A DNA stretch of 64,000 bases, taken from the NCBI RefSeq assembly GCF_000701345.1, contig NZ_JNIJ01000032.1:1-64000 (forward strand). The letters are read 5' to 3'. How positions within the stretch are numbered: position 1 is the stretch's first letter; the number at the start of each line of letters is the position of its first letter. Shown here piece after piece: positions 49,324-61,351 of the stretch. This DNA is from Bradyrhizobium sp. URHD0069. Its GTDB lineage: Bacteria > Pseudomonadota > Alphaproteobacteria > Rhizobiales > Xanthobacteraceae. A model generated the notes under the pieces. It was not told the DNA's origin, searched no databases, and was given only the letters and a program-made list of their open reading frames with translations. A program made the translations under genes and the position numbers.

Positions 49324-50676
49324 TCAAAACGCGGTGCCGGCCCGCTTCGGCTTTGTCTCCTCGAACTCGGCCTCGCGCGGCACCGCGACGATCCGCAGCG
49401 CGGTGATCCGGTTGCGCTCGCGGCGCAGCACGCGAAACCGGAAGCCGTGGAACGTGAAGCTCTGACCGCGTTCCGGAATCGAGCGCGCTTCGTGAATCAC
49501 GAGGCCGGCGACCGTGGTCGCTTCTTCATCGGGAAGGTGCCAGTTCATCGCGCGATTGAGGTCGCGGATCGGCACCGAGCCGTCGACCACCACCGAGCCG
49601 TCGGGCTGCGTGCGGACGCCGGCCACCACCACGTCGTGCTCGTCGGAAATGTCGCCGACGATCTCTTCCAGAATGTCCTCCAGCGTCACCATGCCTTCGA
49701 CTTCGCCGTATTCGTCGACCACCAGCGCGAAGTGGGTCTTGCGGCGGCGGAAGGCTTTCAGCTGTTCGGAAACCGGGCGCATCTCCGGCACGAACCATGG
49801 CGGCAGCGCGATAGCCGAGACATCGATTCTCGATGTATCGCCTTCGGCGGCGCGAATCGCGCGCAGCAGATCCTTGGCGTGCAGCACGCCGATGATGTTT
49901 TCGGGCTTATCGCGCCAGAGCGGGATCCTTGTGTATTCGGTCGCCAGCACCTCGCTCACCAGCTCTTCCGGCGGAAGATCGGCGTTCAGCATCACCATCT
50001 CGGTGCGATGAACCATCACGTCGGAAACCTGCAACTCGCCAAAGCGGAATACGTTCTGGATGTATTCCGCCTCGCCCTCTTCCATCTCGCCATGCTCGGC
50101 CGATACCTCCACCAGCCCCCTGATCTCGAGATCGGTCAGGATTTCCTGTTGCGAGTTCTCCCTGACGCCGAGCCCCCGCAGGATCGCGCGGGACGCTGCA
50201 TTGAGCATCCAGTTCAATGGGTAAAAGAGAAGGAAGGAGACATAGAGAGGATATGCGATCCATTGCGAGACGGGCACCGGTTCCCGGATTGCCAGGGTCT
50301 TCGGTACTTGTTCTCCGATAACAATATGCAGCGAGGAGAACACAAGGAAACCGACCAAGAACGATGTGAAATGAAGGGCCGAGTCAGACATCCCGAGCGG
50401 GGTCAAAACCGGCTTCAGTAGCGCCGAAACTGTCGGTTCGCCAACCCAACCGAGGCCGAGCGAGGCCATAGTGATGCCCAGCTGGCAACACGCGAGATAC
50501 GCTTCAATGTTCCCGAGCATTTGCTGCAGGCGGCGCGCGCCGAAGCGATTCTGCTGCGCCATCGCGTTGATGCGAAAGCCCCTGCTCTTCACCAGCGCGA
50601 ACTCCGCGGCAACGTAGAATGCGTTAGCGGCGAGGAGGAAGATTGCAATCAGCAGATTGACGATGGTCTCGGTCAT
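49324..50676 (-). CDS. CNNM/CorC (hemolysin C-like) family membrane protein
   Basis: 450 residues. The DUF21/CNNM membrane domain covers about 1-190 (FLLAANAFYVAAEFALVKSR, GWVGEPTVSAL, VIGEQVPKTLAIREPV). A CBS pair follows (ILTDLEIRGLVEVSAEHGEM; MVHRTEMVMLNADLPPEELV; ALVVDEYGEVEGMVTLEDIL) and a C-terminal CorC_HlyC domain (GSVPIRDLNRAMNWHLPDEE). Proteins of this type are linked to Mg/Co efflux or divalent ion homeostasis; the hemolysin label is historical. It reads alone on the minus strand. Confidence 0.92.
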   Translation of the reverse strand: MTETIVNLLIAIFLLAANAFYVAAEFALVKSRGFRINAMAQQNRFGARRLQQMLGNIEAYLACCQLGITMASLGLGWVGEPTVSALLKPVLTPLGMSDSALHFTSFLVGFLVFSSLHIVIGEQVPKTLAIREPVPVSQWIAYPLYVSFLLFYPLNWMLNAASRAILRGLGVRENSQQEILTDLEIRGLVEVSAEHGEMEEGEAEYIQNVFRFGELQVSDVMVHRTEMVMLNADLPPEELVSEVLATEYTRIPLWRDKPENIIGVLHAKDLLRAIRAAEGDTSRIDVSAIALPPWFVPEMRPVSEQLKAFRRRKTHFALVVDEYGEVEGMVTLEDILEEIVGDISDEHDVVVAGVRTQPDGSVVVDGSVPIRDLNRAMNWHLPDEEATTVAGLVIHEARSIPERGQSFTFHGFRFRVLRRERNRITALRIVAVPREAEFEETKPKRAGTAF

Positions 50677-50904
50677 TGCGGTCCCATGGTGGCCAGAGTC
50701 AGTTCGGTCGCGCTGAAACCCGATCCGTGCGCCAATTTCTATGCTGGAGCTTCGTCCTTTGCGGAAAGCCTACATCCGCTTTTCCTGATGCTCCGGGGTT
50801 CGGGGCGCCGACAAGAAAGCCGAGACCGGCAGGCATGCTGCGACGATGACGAAGCTCAACCAATCCATGGCGTTTCAATCAATCCGGGTACGATCAGCTG
50901 AAGT

Positions 50905-52053
50905 TCAAGGTTTATGCGCAAGTCTTTCGGCCAGAAAATCGCGAACCAGCGAAGGCTCGACATCGTTAGCAATCACGGCGCGTCCGACTGCCTCAAGCAG
51001 GATGAAGGTGAGGCGGCCGCGCTTGACCTTCTTGTCCTGTGCCATCAGCGCCATCAATGCGTCGGCATCCGCAAGCCCCTCTTGCGCAAATCCTGCGATA
51101 TCCTGCAAATGGGTCGGCAGACCGACCTCGGCAAGATGGTGTCGAACCCGCGCCGCGTCGGATTGTGCGATCATCCCGAGCTGCGCTGAAAATTCCGCCG
51201 CCAGCACCATGCCGACCGCAACACCTTCACCATGGAACAGGCGGTCGGAAAACCCGGTCGCGGCCTCCAGCGCGTGGCCGAAGGTATGACCGAGATTGAG
51301 CAGCGCACGCTCCCCGGTCTCGCGCTCGTCGCGCGCCACGATCGCCGCCTTGGCGCGGCAAGAAGTCGCGATGGCGTGTTCGCGGCCGGCGCCGCCTGAG
51401 AAAATGTCGGCGTGGTTGGCCTCGAGCCAGGCGAAGAACGCTTCGTCGCCGAGCACGCCATACTTGGCGACTTCGGCGTAACCGGCGCGAAACTGCCGCG
51501 GCGACAACGTGTCGAGCACCGCGGTGTCGGCAACCACCAGAAGGGGCTGGTGAAACGCGCCGAGCAGATTTTTTCCTTGCGGCGAATTGATTCCGGTCTT
51601 GCCGCCGACGGACGAATCCACCTGCGCCAACAGTGAGGTCGGCACCTGCACGAAATCGACGCCGCGGCGCAGGATCGCCGCCGCGAAGCCCGCGAGGTCG
51701 CCGACCACGCCGCCGCCGAGCGCGACCACCAGATCGTTGCGCTCGATCTTCGCCGCGATCAGCGCTTCGCTGACCTGCTCCAAACCATCATAGGTTTTCG
51801 AGCCCTCGCCTTCATCGACGACGATGCGCGATGTGGCAATGCCGGCCTGCGCCAGCGAGGCCTCGGTTTTCTCCAGCCAATGCCTTGCGACGTTGCGATC
51901 GGTAACGATGGCGGTGCGCGCGCCGGGCCGCAATGCGGCGACGCGGGCGCCCAGCGATTGCAGCACATCGCGGCCGATGACGATGTCATAGGCGCGCTCG
52001 CCGAGCGCAACATCGACAATGACCGGATCAGAATGTTTCAAGGGCACGGTCAT
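50905..52053 (-). CDS. aroB: 3-dehydroquinate synthase
   Basis: 382 residues from the ATG at 52051-52053, which overlaps the aroK stop by four bases (ATGA). NAD-binding GGGVVGDLAGFAAAILRRGV, the substrate loop VPTSLLAQVDSSVGGKTGIN, the metal ligands in LNLGHTFGHALEAATG and Glu in GYAEVAKYGVLGD are all present. It makes 3-dehydroquinate from DAHP, the step before AroQ. The aroK-aroB order is the common proteobacterial arrangement. Confidence 0.97.
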   Translation of the reverse strand: MTVPLKHSDPVIVDVALGERAYDIVIGRDVLQSLGARVAALRPGARTAIVTDRNVARHWLEKTEASLAQAGIATSRIVVDEGEGSKTYDGLEQVSEALIAAKIERNDLVVALGGGVVGDLAGFAAAILRRGVDFVQVPTSLLAQVDSSVGGKTGINSPQGKNLLGAFHQPLLVVADTAVLDTLSPRQFRAGYAEVAKYGVLGDEAFFAWLEANHADIFSGGAGREHAIATSCRAKAAIVARDERETGERALLNLGHTFGHALEAATGFSDRLFHGEGVAVGMVLAAEFSAQLGMIAQSDAARVRHHLAEVGLPTHLQDIAGFAQEGLADADALMALMAQDKKVKRGRLTFILLEAVGRAVIANDVEPSLVRDFLAERLAHKP

Positions 52054-52667
52054 GGTGTTACGCCCACGCTGTCCGACGTTGCATCTGTACTGTTGCCGCA
52101 CAGCCGGGCGTGCAGGGCGTCGATACACTCATCGACGATCTTTTCGTGCGGCACGTCGCGCGACCAGATCGTAATATCGGCGTGCTGATAGACCGGCTCG
52201 CGTTCCGCGATCAGGCGCCCGATGGTCGCGGCGGGATCGGCGGTCTGCAGCAGCGGACGGTCGGCACGGCGCTTCACCCGGCGCATGATGATATCCGCAT
52301 CCGCCTTGAGCCATATCGAGACCGCCTTGCTCCGGATATTGCCGCGGGTCTCCTCGCGCAGGAAGGCACCGCCACCGGTGGCGAGCACGGCCGGGCCGCT
52401 GTCGAGCAGCCGCGCGATCACCCGCGCCTCGCCATCCCTGAAATGTGCCTCGCCATGGGTCTCGAAAATGTCCGGTATCGACATGCCGGCGGCGGCCTCG
52501 ATCTCGGTATCGGCGTCGAAAAACGGCAGCCGCAGTCGCGAGGACAGCCGCCGCCCGATGGTGGACTTGCCGGCGCCCATCATGCCCACCAGCACGACCG
52601 AACGCGTTCCCAGCACGGAGGCGATCGCGGCGTCTCGGGATGTGGCCGGTGAGGCAGTTTCAGTCAT
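52050..52667 (-). CDS. aroK: Shikimate kinase
   Basis: 205 residues. Walker A GMMGAGKSTIG near 28-38, the shikimate-binding FFDADTEIEAAAGMSIPDIF and GEAHFRDGEARV, and the GGGAFLREETRG block are conserved; the lid Arg lies in KRRADRPLL. It phosphorylates shikimate with ATP. Slightly longer than E. coli AroK owing to an N-terminal extension and a short C-terminal tail. Coupled to aroB by a four-base overlap. Confidence 0.96.
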   Translation of the reverse strand: MTETASPATSRDAAIASVLGTRSVVLVGMMGAGKSTIGRRLSSRLRLPFFDADTEIEAAAGMSIPDIFETHGEAHFRDGEARVIARLLDSGPAVLATGGGAFLREETRGNIRSKAVSIWLKADADIIMRRVKRRADRPLLQTADPAATIGRLIAEREPVYQHADITIWSRDVPHEKIVDECIDALHARLCGNSTDATSDSVGVTP

Positions 52668-52832
52668 CCAAATAGCTCAGTTGCCCGCGGATTGCGGCGT
52701 TCCACGCCACCTATACTACCGCCGCCGACATCGTTGCCAGAGACTCTTGCAACGCCGGGGCGAACATGTTGGTAGTCAAGCCCGGCTATCCCCGATGATT
52801 TCAATGCTTAATTTGTCGCCTGAGGCTCGCTG

Positions 52833-52979
52833 ATGCCCAGCCTGTTCCGCTTTCTGACGGTCGTCGCGGTCATTGGCGTCATCGTCTATGGCGTGATTTT
52901 CGTGCTGGCGAATTTCGTTAACCCGAAGTCGCGGGAAATGATCGTTACCATCCCCGCAGACAAGTTCCTCAAGAAATAG
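52833..52979 (+). CDS. Small single-pass membrane protein (48 residues)
   Basis: ATG 52833 to TAG 52977-52979. The product starts MPSLFRFLTVVAVIGVIVYG, a single transmembrane helix of about 22 residues continuing VIFVLANFV, then NPKSREMIVTIPADKFLKK, a short polar tail. GAGGCTCGCTG precedes the ATG. It ends 16 bases before xerD on the same strand. Small proteins like this are, as I recall, conserved at this place in Bradyrhizobium relatives; function unknown. Confidence 0.78.
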   Translation: MPSLFRFLTVVAVIGVIVYGVIFVLANFVNPKSREMIVTIPADKFLKK

Positions 52980-52995
52980 GCGCTAGGGTCGGCGG

Positions 52996-53952
52996 ATGCG
53001 CTCCAACACCTCAGATGCCAAACTGATCAACCTGTTCCTCGACATGCTCGCGGCGGAACAAGGCGCCGGCGCCAACACGCTCGACGCCTATCGTCGCGAC
53101 CTCACGGATTTTTCCGAATTTCTTGCCTCTGCCGGCCGAGGATTTGCCGGCGTCGAAACCCAGGCGCTGCGGGATTATCTCGCCGATCTTGACGCCCGCG
53201 GCTTCAAGTCCTCGAGCGTGGCGCGCCGGCTGTCGGCGATGCGGCACCTGTTTCGCTTCCTGCTCAACGAGCGGATTCGCGGCGACGATCCGGCGGCGAT
53301 CCTGTCGGGGCCGAAGCGCGGCCGCGGCCTGCCGAAGGTGCTGTCGATATCCGATGTCGATCGTCTGCTGACCCGCGCCAAGGCGCTTAGCGAAGCGCCG
53401 GAAACATTGAAGCTGCAGCGGCTTCGCGCGATGCGGTTATATTGCCTGCTGGAAGTACTCTACGCGACGGGCTTACGGGTCTCGGAACTGGTGGCGCTGC
53501 CGCGCTCGGCGGCGCGGCGCGACGCCCGCATGATCGTGGTGCGCGGCAAGGGCGACAAGGAACGCCTGGTGCCGCTCAACGAGGCCTCACGGCAGGCGAT
53601 GGCCGACTACATCGCAGCGATAGAGGCGCTCAAGCCCGACGCTCAGAAAAACGCGGCAAGCTCGAAATGGCTGTTTCCCTCGTTCGGCGAGAGCGGACAT
53701 CTGACGCGGCAGCATTTTGCGCGCGAGTTGAAGGAACTCGCGGCAGCAGCCGGCCTGGCGCCGCGGCTGGTCAGCCCGCACGTGCTGCGCCATGCCTTCG
53801 CCAGCCATCTCCTGCACAACGGAGCCGATCTGCGGATTGTGCAGACGCTGCTGGGCCATACCGATATCTCGACCACGCAGATCTACACCCATGTGGTCGA
53901 GGAACGCCTGAAAAGCCTGGTACGCGACCTGCACCCGCTGGCTGAAAAGTAA
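52996..53952 (+). CDS. xerD: Tyrosine recombinase XerD
   Basis: 318 residues. An N-terminal SAM-like core-binding domain (INLFLDMLAAEQGAGANTLD) is followed by the catalytic domain with R in ATGLRVSELVAL, K in RGKGDKERLVPL, H-x-x-R in SPHVLRHAFASHLL, and H plus nucleophile Tyr in LLGHTDISTTQIYTHV. Resolves chromosome dimers at dif with XerC, under FtsK control. XerD rather than XerC is preferred from the location next to accA, a frequent neighbour in alphaproteobacteria, and from the overall sequence style. Confidence 0.92.
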   Translation: MRSNTSDAKLINLFLDMLAAEQGAGANTLDAYRRDLTDFSEFLASAGRGFAGVETQALRDYLADLDARGFKSSSVARRLSAMRHLFRFLLNERIRGDDPAAILSGPKRGRGLPKVLSISDVDRLLTRAKALSEAPETLKLQRLRAMRLYCLLEVLYATGLRVSELVALPRSAARRDARMIVVRGKGDKERLVPLNEASRQAMADYIAAIEALKPDAQKNAASSKWLFPSFGESGHLTRQHFARELKELAAAAGLAPRLVSPHVLRHAFASHLLHNGADLRIVQTLLGHTDISTTQIYTHVVEERLKSLVRDLHPLAEK

Positions 53953-53963
53953 GGAGTTTTGGT

Positions 53964-53987
53964 GCCGCCTTGACTTCGGCGGCTTCT
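53964..53987 (+). terminator. Weak hairpin after xerD
   Basis: GCCGCC (53964-53969) / GGCGGC (53978-53983) with an 8-base loop, followed by TTCT only. Could be an attenuator; the T run is too short for a confident call. Confidence 0.35.
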
Positions 53988-54136
53988 CACCTGAAAGAGC
54001 CTCGTCCCGCCCGCGACCCTTTAGCGTTCAAACGGCCAAACGGTCCGAATGCGCGCTAAATAACTGAAATGGCGTAGCTTCTTCAGCCGAACCGAAATCC
54101 GCTTCGCCATAAGGCGTTCGCACCTATATTGATTTG

Positions 54137-55099
54137 ATGCCGGATCACATGCGCTCCTACCTCGATTTCGAAAAACCCGTCGCCGAACTCGAATCTAAAG
54201 TCGATGAACTGCGCGCGCTGGCGGCGACCGGCAGCGACATCGGCGATGAGATTTCGCGCATCGAGGAGAAGGCTGCGCAGGCGCTGAGCGAGCTGTATGC
54301 CGGCCTGACGCCGTGGCAGAAAACGTTGGTGGCCCGCCATCCGCAGCGGCCGCATTTCAGCGATTTCATCAACGCGCTGATCACTGAGTTCACGCCGCTG
54401 GCGGGCGACCGCAAGTTCGGCGAGGACGAGGCGCTGATGGGCGGGTTCGGCCGCTTCCGCGGCGAGAGCATCTGCGTGATCGGCCAGGAAAAGGGCGCCA
54501 CCACCGAATCCCGCATCAAGCACAATTTCGGCATGGCGCGTCCCGAGGGCTATCGCAAGGCGGTTCGCCTGATGGAGATGGCGGACCGGTTTGGCATTCC
54601 CGTGCTGTCAATCGTGGATTCCGCCGGCGCCTATCCGGGCATAGGGGCCGAAGAACGCGGACAGGCCGAAGCGATCGCGCGCTCCACCGACGCTTGTCTA
54701 TCGCTCGGCGTGCCCAATGTTGCGATCATCACCGGTGAGGGCATGTCCGGCGGTGCCATCGCGATCACCACCGCAAACCGCGTGCTGATGTTCGAGCACG
54801 CGATCTACAGCGTGATCTCGCCGGAGGCGGCGTCCTCGATCCTGTGGCGTGACGGCACCAAGGCCCAGGAAGCCGCCACCAGCATGAAAATCACGGCGCA
54901 GGATATGCTGCGTTTTGGGGTGATCGATTTCATTCTGAGGGAGCCTTCCGGCGGCGCGCATCGCGATTCCGCTGCCATGATCGCGACGACCGGCGATGCC
55001 ATCGCGCAAGCCCTGGACGACCTGCGCAATCTCGATCCCGATGCGGTTCGCAAGCAGCGGCGGCAGAAATTCCTCGATATCGGCCGAAAGCTGGGTTGA
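54137..55099 (+). CDS. accA: Acetyl-CoA carboxylase carboxyltransferase subunit alpha
   Basis: 320 residues (MPDHMRSYLDFEKPVAELES start). Family landmarks: PHFSDFINALITEFTPLAGD, GRFRGESICVIGQEKG, HNFGMARPEGYRKAVRLMEM, VDSAGAYPGIGAEERGQAEA and ITGEGMSGGAIAIT, forming the biotin-carboxyl transfer site. With AccD it makes malonyl-CoA for fatty acid synthesis. Start at 54137; a second ATG at 54149 is also in frame. Confidence 0.97.
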   Translation: MPDHMRSYLDFEKPVAELESKVDELRALAATGSDIGDEISRIEEKAAQALSELYAGLTPWQKTLVARHPQRPHFSDFINALITEFTPLAGDRKFGEDEALMGGFGRFRGESICVIGQEKGATTESRIKHNFGMARPEGYRKAVRLMEMADRFGIPVLSIVDSAGAYPGIGAEERGQAEAIARSTDACLSLGVPNVAIITGEGMSGGAIAITTANRVLMFEHAIYSVISPEAASSILWRDGTKAQEAATSMKITAQDMLRFGVIDFILREPSGGAHRDSAAMIATTGDAIAQALDDLRNLDPDAVRKQRRQKFLDIGRKLG

Positions 55100-55298
55100 A
55101 TCTGCATTTTTGCGGAAAACGACCGCCAAAATGGCAGCCCAACCGTCAACCCCCGACTTTTTCACCAATCCGCCGTTTCGGCCCCAATTAGGCCCCGACA
55201 CCGTTATTTAACCCCTTTTGGCCATGCCTATCCCGGACGGCGCCGCGATGCCTTGATCGGCTTGCGACCCCGGGGGCCAAAGGGTAGTATTTTAGTCA

Positions 55299-56855
55299 AT
55301 GGCTTCAGGGCATGAACGCTATGATCGGGGTGCGAAAATTGCCCGGTGGGTGTGGAGCTTTGCATTGACCTATCGCTCGGTGGTCCGCGCGCTCATCACG
55401 TCAGTCGCGCTCGCGGCAGCTGCGCTGTTGGCCGGCTGCAAGGGCGACGATATCTCGCTCGCCAATAACGCCAAGGCCAACCAGCCCGTCCCGGTGAAAC
55501 TCGTCGCCGACATGACGGTCAAGGACATGGACCTGCAATCGCCGATCCTGGTCCGGCTGTTCAAGCAGGAAGCCGAACTCGAGGTCTGGAAGCAGGACCG
55601 CGCCGGCCGCTTTGCGCTCTTGAAAACCTATCCGATTTGCCGCTGGTCGGGGGATCTCGGACCCAAGGTCCGCGAGGGCGACCGCCAGGCCCCGGAGGGC
55701 TTTTATTCGATCTCGCCGGCGCAGATGAACCCGCAATCGGCCTATTATCTCTCCTTCAACACCGGCTATCCGAACGCCTTCGATAAGGCCCTGGGACGCA
55801 CCGGCTCGCAGCTGATGGTGCACGGCGACTGCTCGTCGCGCGGCTGCTACGCCATGACCGATGAGCAGATCGCGGAAATCTATTCGCTTGGGCGGGAATC
55901 TTTTTTTGGCGGCCAGCGCGCCTTCCAGCTGCAGGCCTATCCGTTCCGGATGACGCCGGTGAACATGGCCAAGCATCGCAACAACCCGAACATGCCGTTC
56001 TGGAAAATGATCAAGGAAGGCTACGATCATTTCGAGGTGACGCGGCACGAGCCGAAGGTCGATTTCTGCGAGAAGAAATACGTGTTCGATGCCGCGAAGC
56101 CGCCGGACGCCAAGCGCGATCTGGTGTTCGACGCCTCAGCCAAATGCCCCGCTTACGTCGTCCCGGATGAAATCGCCGACGCGGTGCGCGAAAAGCAGCA
56201 ACAGGATCAGGCCGAGACCGCCAAGCTGATTGCAAAGGGAACGCCGGTCGCCCGCATGAACACCGGCATCGATGGCGGCATGAACAGGGTGTTCGCCGCC
56301 AAACTGCCGGAAGGCAGCACCGGACTGTCGGAAGGCGGCGAAGGTCAGGGCCTGTCGCTGGCCTCTCTCTCCCGCGCGCCCGGCACCATTCCATCCCACG
56401 TCAATCCGCCGCGAGGGCCCGTTACGTCCCCGCAAGAGCCGCTTGTGGCCTCGATGACGCCGGCTGAAACACCCGCTCCCGCGACGCGGGTCGCGTCCGC
56501 CGCGCCGAACGCGCAGTCCGACGGACTGTTCAGCAGCCTCGCCCGCAAGATGGGGTTTGGCGGCTCGGCCGACACCACCGCGAGCGCGCAGCCCGGCCCG
56601 GCGAAGCCGAAAGTGATCGAGGCCAAGCGGAACGAGCCGCCGCGCCCCGAGGCCTCGACGTCGAAGGCCGCCGCGGCGACCCCGAAGGCTGCGGATAGCA
56701 AGCCGGAAACCAAACAGGCGGCCGCCCGCCTGCCGCTGAATCCATCGCCCTCCGATACGGCAGCTGCTTCGCCGGCGAAGGACGGCCAGGTCGCCGGCTC
56801 ACAGCCGATCATGCAGGCCCACTCGTTCGAGAGCCGCTTCTCGGCGGTGAAGTAA
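55299..56855 (+). CDS. L,D-transpeptidase (YkuD) family lipoprotein
   Basis: 518 residues. A signal with lipobox LLAGC (around residue 47) indicates a lipoprotein. The YkuD domain (about 65-240) holds the catalytic motif LMVHGDCSSRGCYAMTDEQI, with the His upstream and the Cys in RGCYAM. Residues 320-518 are a Pro/Ala/Lys-rich, probably disordered periplasmic tail, much longer than in typical YafK-like proteins. Such enzymes form or cut 3-3 crosslinks, or attach proteins to peptidoglycan; the YafK-like core might instead cleave lipoprotein-peptidoglycan bonds. The start at 55299 is the first ATG of the frame. Confidence 0.87.
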   Translation: MASGHERYDRGAKIARWVWSFALTYRSVVRALITSVALAAAALLAGCKGDDISLANNAKANQPVPVKLVADMTVKDMDLQSPILVRLFKQEAELEVWKQDRAGRFALLKTYPICRWSGDLGPKVREGDRQAPEGFYSISPAQMNPQSAYYLSFNTGYPNAFDKALGRTGSQLMVHGDCSSRGCYAMTDEQIAEIYSLGRESFFGGQRAFQLQAYPFRMTPVNMAKHRNNPNMPFWKMIKEGYDHFEVTRHEPKVDFCEKKYVFDAAKPPDAKRDLVFDASAKCPAYVVPDEIADAVREKQQQDQAETAKLIAKGTPVARMNTGIDGGMNRVFAAKLPEGSTGLSEGGEGQGLSLASLSRAPGTIPSHVNPPRGPVTSPQEPLVASMTPAETPAPATRVASAAPNAQSDGLFSSLARKMGFGGSADTTASAQPGPAKPKVIEAKRNEPPRPEASTSKAAAATPKAADSKPETKQAAARLPLNPSPSDTAAASPAKDGQVAGSQPIMQAHSFESRFSAVK

Positions 56856-57034
56856 GCGCAACGCAGGGGACCTTACGGTCGGCAAAGCGAAGCGTGCCCA
56901 CCAATCAGGTTGATATTGTCATCGAACAAATGATGGGCAAGGCGCAAAGAGCGCCTTTGCCCGCCCTACTGCCTTTTCAACGCTACAGCGCGCTCGCTTC
57001 GCTCAGCCAACCCTACGAAGCTGCCCCGCTCCGC

Positions 57035-59869
<2,835 letters not shown>

Positions 59870-60066
59870 GCCAAATTCCTGTTTCTGCGGTTCGGCGTTG
59901 CAGCCGTGAAATGGTCTACCCGGTTGCCTATCAACTCATCGTGACGCGTCGCGGCACTGGCCCCGATTTGGGGAGCATCCGCCAAATGAGTGGGAATTCA
60001 GCAATCCAGGGTTCAATGGCCAAAAACGCAGCCAATACGCGCTATCACCATTGACCCGGATTGGCA
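59870..60066. promoter_or_regulatory. Long leader region of secA
   Basis: About 197 bases between the predicted secA transcription start and its ATG contain no obvious gene or known riboswitch. Its length and the neighbouring export genes make it a candidate for translational control, but no secM-like arrest peptide is evident. Confidence 0.4.
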
Positions 60067-60095
60067 GAGATATGGCTGGGCCAGAGGCTTGTCAA
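60067..60095 (-). promoter_or_regulatory. Sigma-70-type promoter for secA
   Basis: On the minus strand TTGACA (60090-60095), a 17-base spacer and TATCTC (60067-60072). A further TTGACA lies 11 bases upstream of it. Confidence 0.65.
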
Positions 60096-60213
60096 CGGCG
60101 CGAAGCTGTCAAGGATTTCATCATTTTGACACCCTTTTCGCGTTGCCAAGGCCACATGATTGGGCGAGTGTCCGGCCGCCCCAAACAGCCCCATCTTTGG
60201 ATAAGGATTTTCC

Positions 60214-61137
60214 ATGACCACCTCGTTCCCGGAAACGAAAACCGGCCTGCGCCTTGGCCTCGCCTCCGCCGCCGTGACGGGCTGTCTCGCGGTCGCTCTG
60301 CTCGCCGCTCCCTCGCTGCGCGCCCAAGACGCTAACCCCGTGCTGGCCAAGGTTAACGGCGCGGAGATCCGCCAGAGCGACGTCACACTCGCCGAGGAGG
60401 AGCTCGGCCCCAGCCTCGCGCAGATGGATCCGGCGACCAAGAAGGAAAACGTGTTGGCGTTCCTGATCGACATGAAGATCGTCGCCAAGGCCGCCGAGGA
60501 CAAGAAAATCGAAAACAACGAGGACTTCAAAAAGCGGCTGGCATTTACCCGCAACCGGCTATTGATGGACAGCCTGCTGGCGACCGAAGGGAAGGCCGCG
60601 ACCACCGACGACGCCATGAAGAAGGTCTATGAGGAGGCATCCAAGCAGATTACCGGCGAACAGGAAGTTCACGCCCGCCATATCCTGGTCGAGACCGAGG
60701 CCGAGGCCAAGGCGATCGAGGACGAACTCAAGAAGGGCGCCGATTTTGCCGAGCTCGCCAAGAAGAAATCCAAGGATCCGGGCGCGTCGGATGGCGGCGA
60801 TCTCGGTTTCTTCACCAAGGACCAGATGGTGCCGGAATTCTCGGCTGTCGCCTTCGCGCTGGAGCCCGGCAAGATTTCCGATCCCGTGAAGTCGCAGTTC
60901 GGCTGGCACATCATCAAGGTCGAGGAAAAGCGCAACCGCAAGGCCCCGGAATTCGAGCAGGTCAAGGGACAGATCGAGACCTATGTGACACGCAAAGCGC
61001 AGGCGGACTACGTGGCGAAGCTGCGCGAAGTCGCGAAGGTCGAGCGCATGGACAAGCCGGAAGACACGGCAAAGACCGAAGCCAAGCCGGAAGCCGCGAA
61101 GCCCGCTGAATCCAAGATGGCGCCTGCCAAGAAGTAA
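60214..61137 (+). CDS. Parvulin-type peptidylprolyl isomerase, periplasmic
   Basis: 307 residues. An N-terminal signal (ASAAVTGCLAVALLAAPSLR, cut near AQ) is followed by a SurA-like N-terminal helical part (VLAKVNGAEIRQSDVTLAEE), the parvulin domain (about 148-240) with VHARHILVETEAEAK, KKKSKDPGASDGGDLGFFTK and FGWHIIKVEEKR, and a Lys/Ala/Pro-rich C-terminus. It assists folding of exported proteins, fitting its divergent placement next to secA. It is more PrsA/PpiD-like in layout than SurA, having one PPIase domain. Confidence 0.92.
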   Translation: MTTSFPETKTGLRLGLASAAVTGCLAVALLAAPSLRAQDANPVLAKVNGAEIRQSDVTLAEEELGPSLAQMDPATKKENVLAFLIDMKIVAKAAEDKKIENNEDFKKRLAFTRNRLLMDSLLATEGKAATTDDAMKKVYEEASKQITGEQEVHARHILVETEAEAKAIEDELKKGADFAELAKKKSKDPGASDGGDLGFFTKDQMVPEFSAVAFALEPGKISDPVKSQFGWHIIKVEEKRNRKAPEFEQVKGQIETYVTRKAQADYVAKLREVAKVERMDKPEDTAKTEAKPEAAKPAESKMAPAKK

Positions 61138-61142
61138 GACTG

Positions 61143-61260
61143 CGTCGTCCCGGCGAACGCCGGGACCCATACGGCACGCCTCGCGTTTGAGCGGTGTGGC
61201 AGATACCTGCTACTATCAACGATGCCGGTGGCTATGGGTCCCCGCTTTCGCGGGGACGAC
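61143..61260. repeat. Composite palindromic element (two facing REP-like units)
   Basis: Left unit CGTCGTCCCGGCG-AACG-CCGGGACCCATA, right unit TATGGGTCCCCGC-TTTC-GCGGGGACGAC. The interior holds CGGTGTGGCAGATACCTG, closely like that of the element at 7281-7399. It fills the gap between the parvulin gene and argJ. Confidence 0.82.
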
Positions 61261-61351
61261 CCATGGGTGGTGATTACGTCGCGCCCCCTCTCCCGTCCTG
61301 ACGATTGAGGTGATAGAGAGCGCTTCCTTTGCCTCGAAGCCGGAAGCATCC

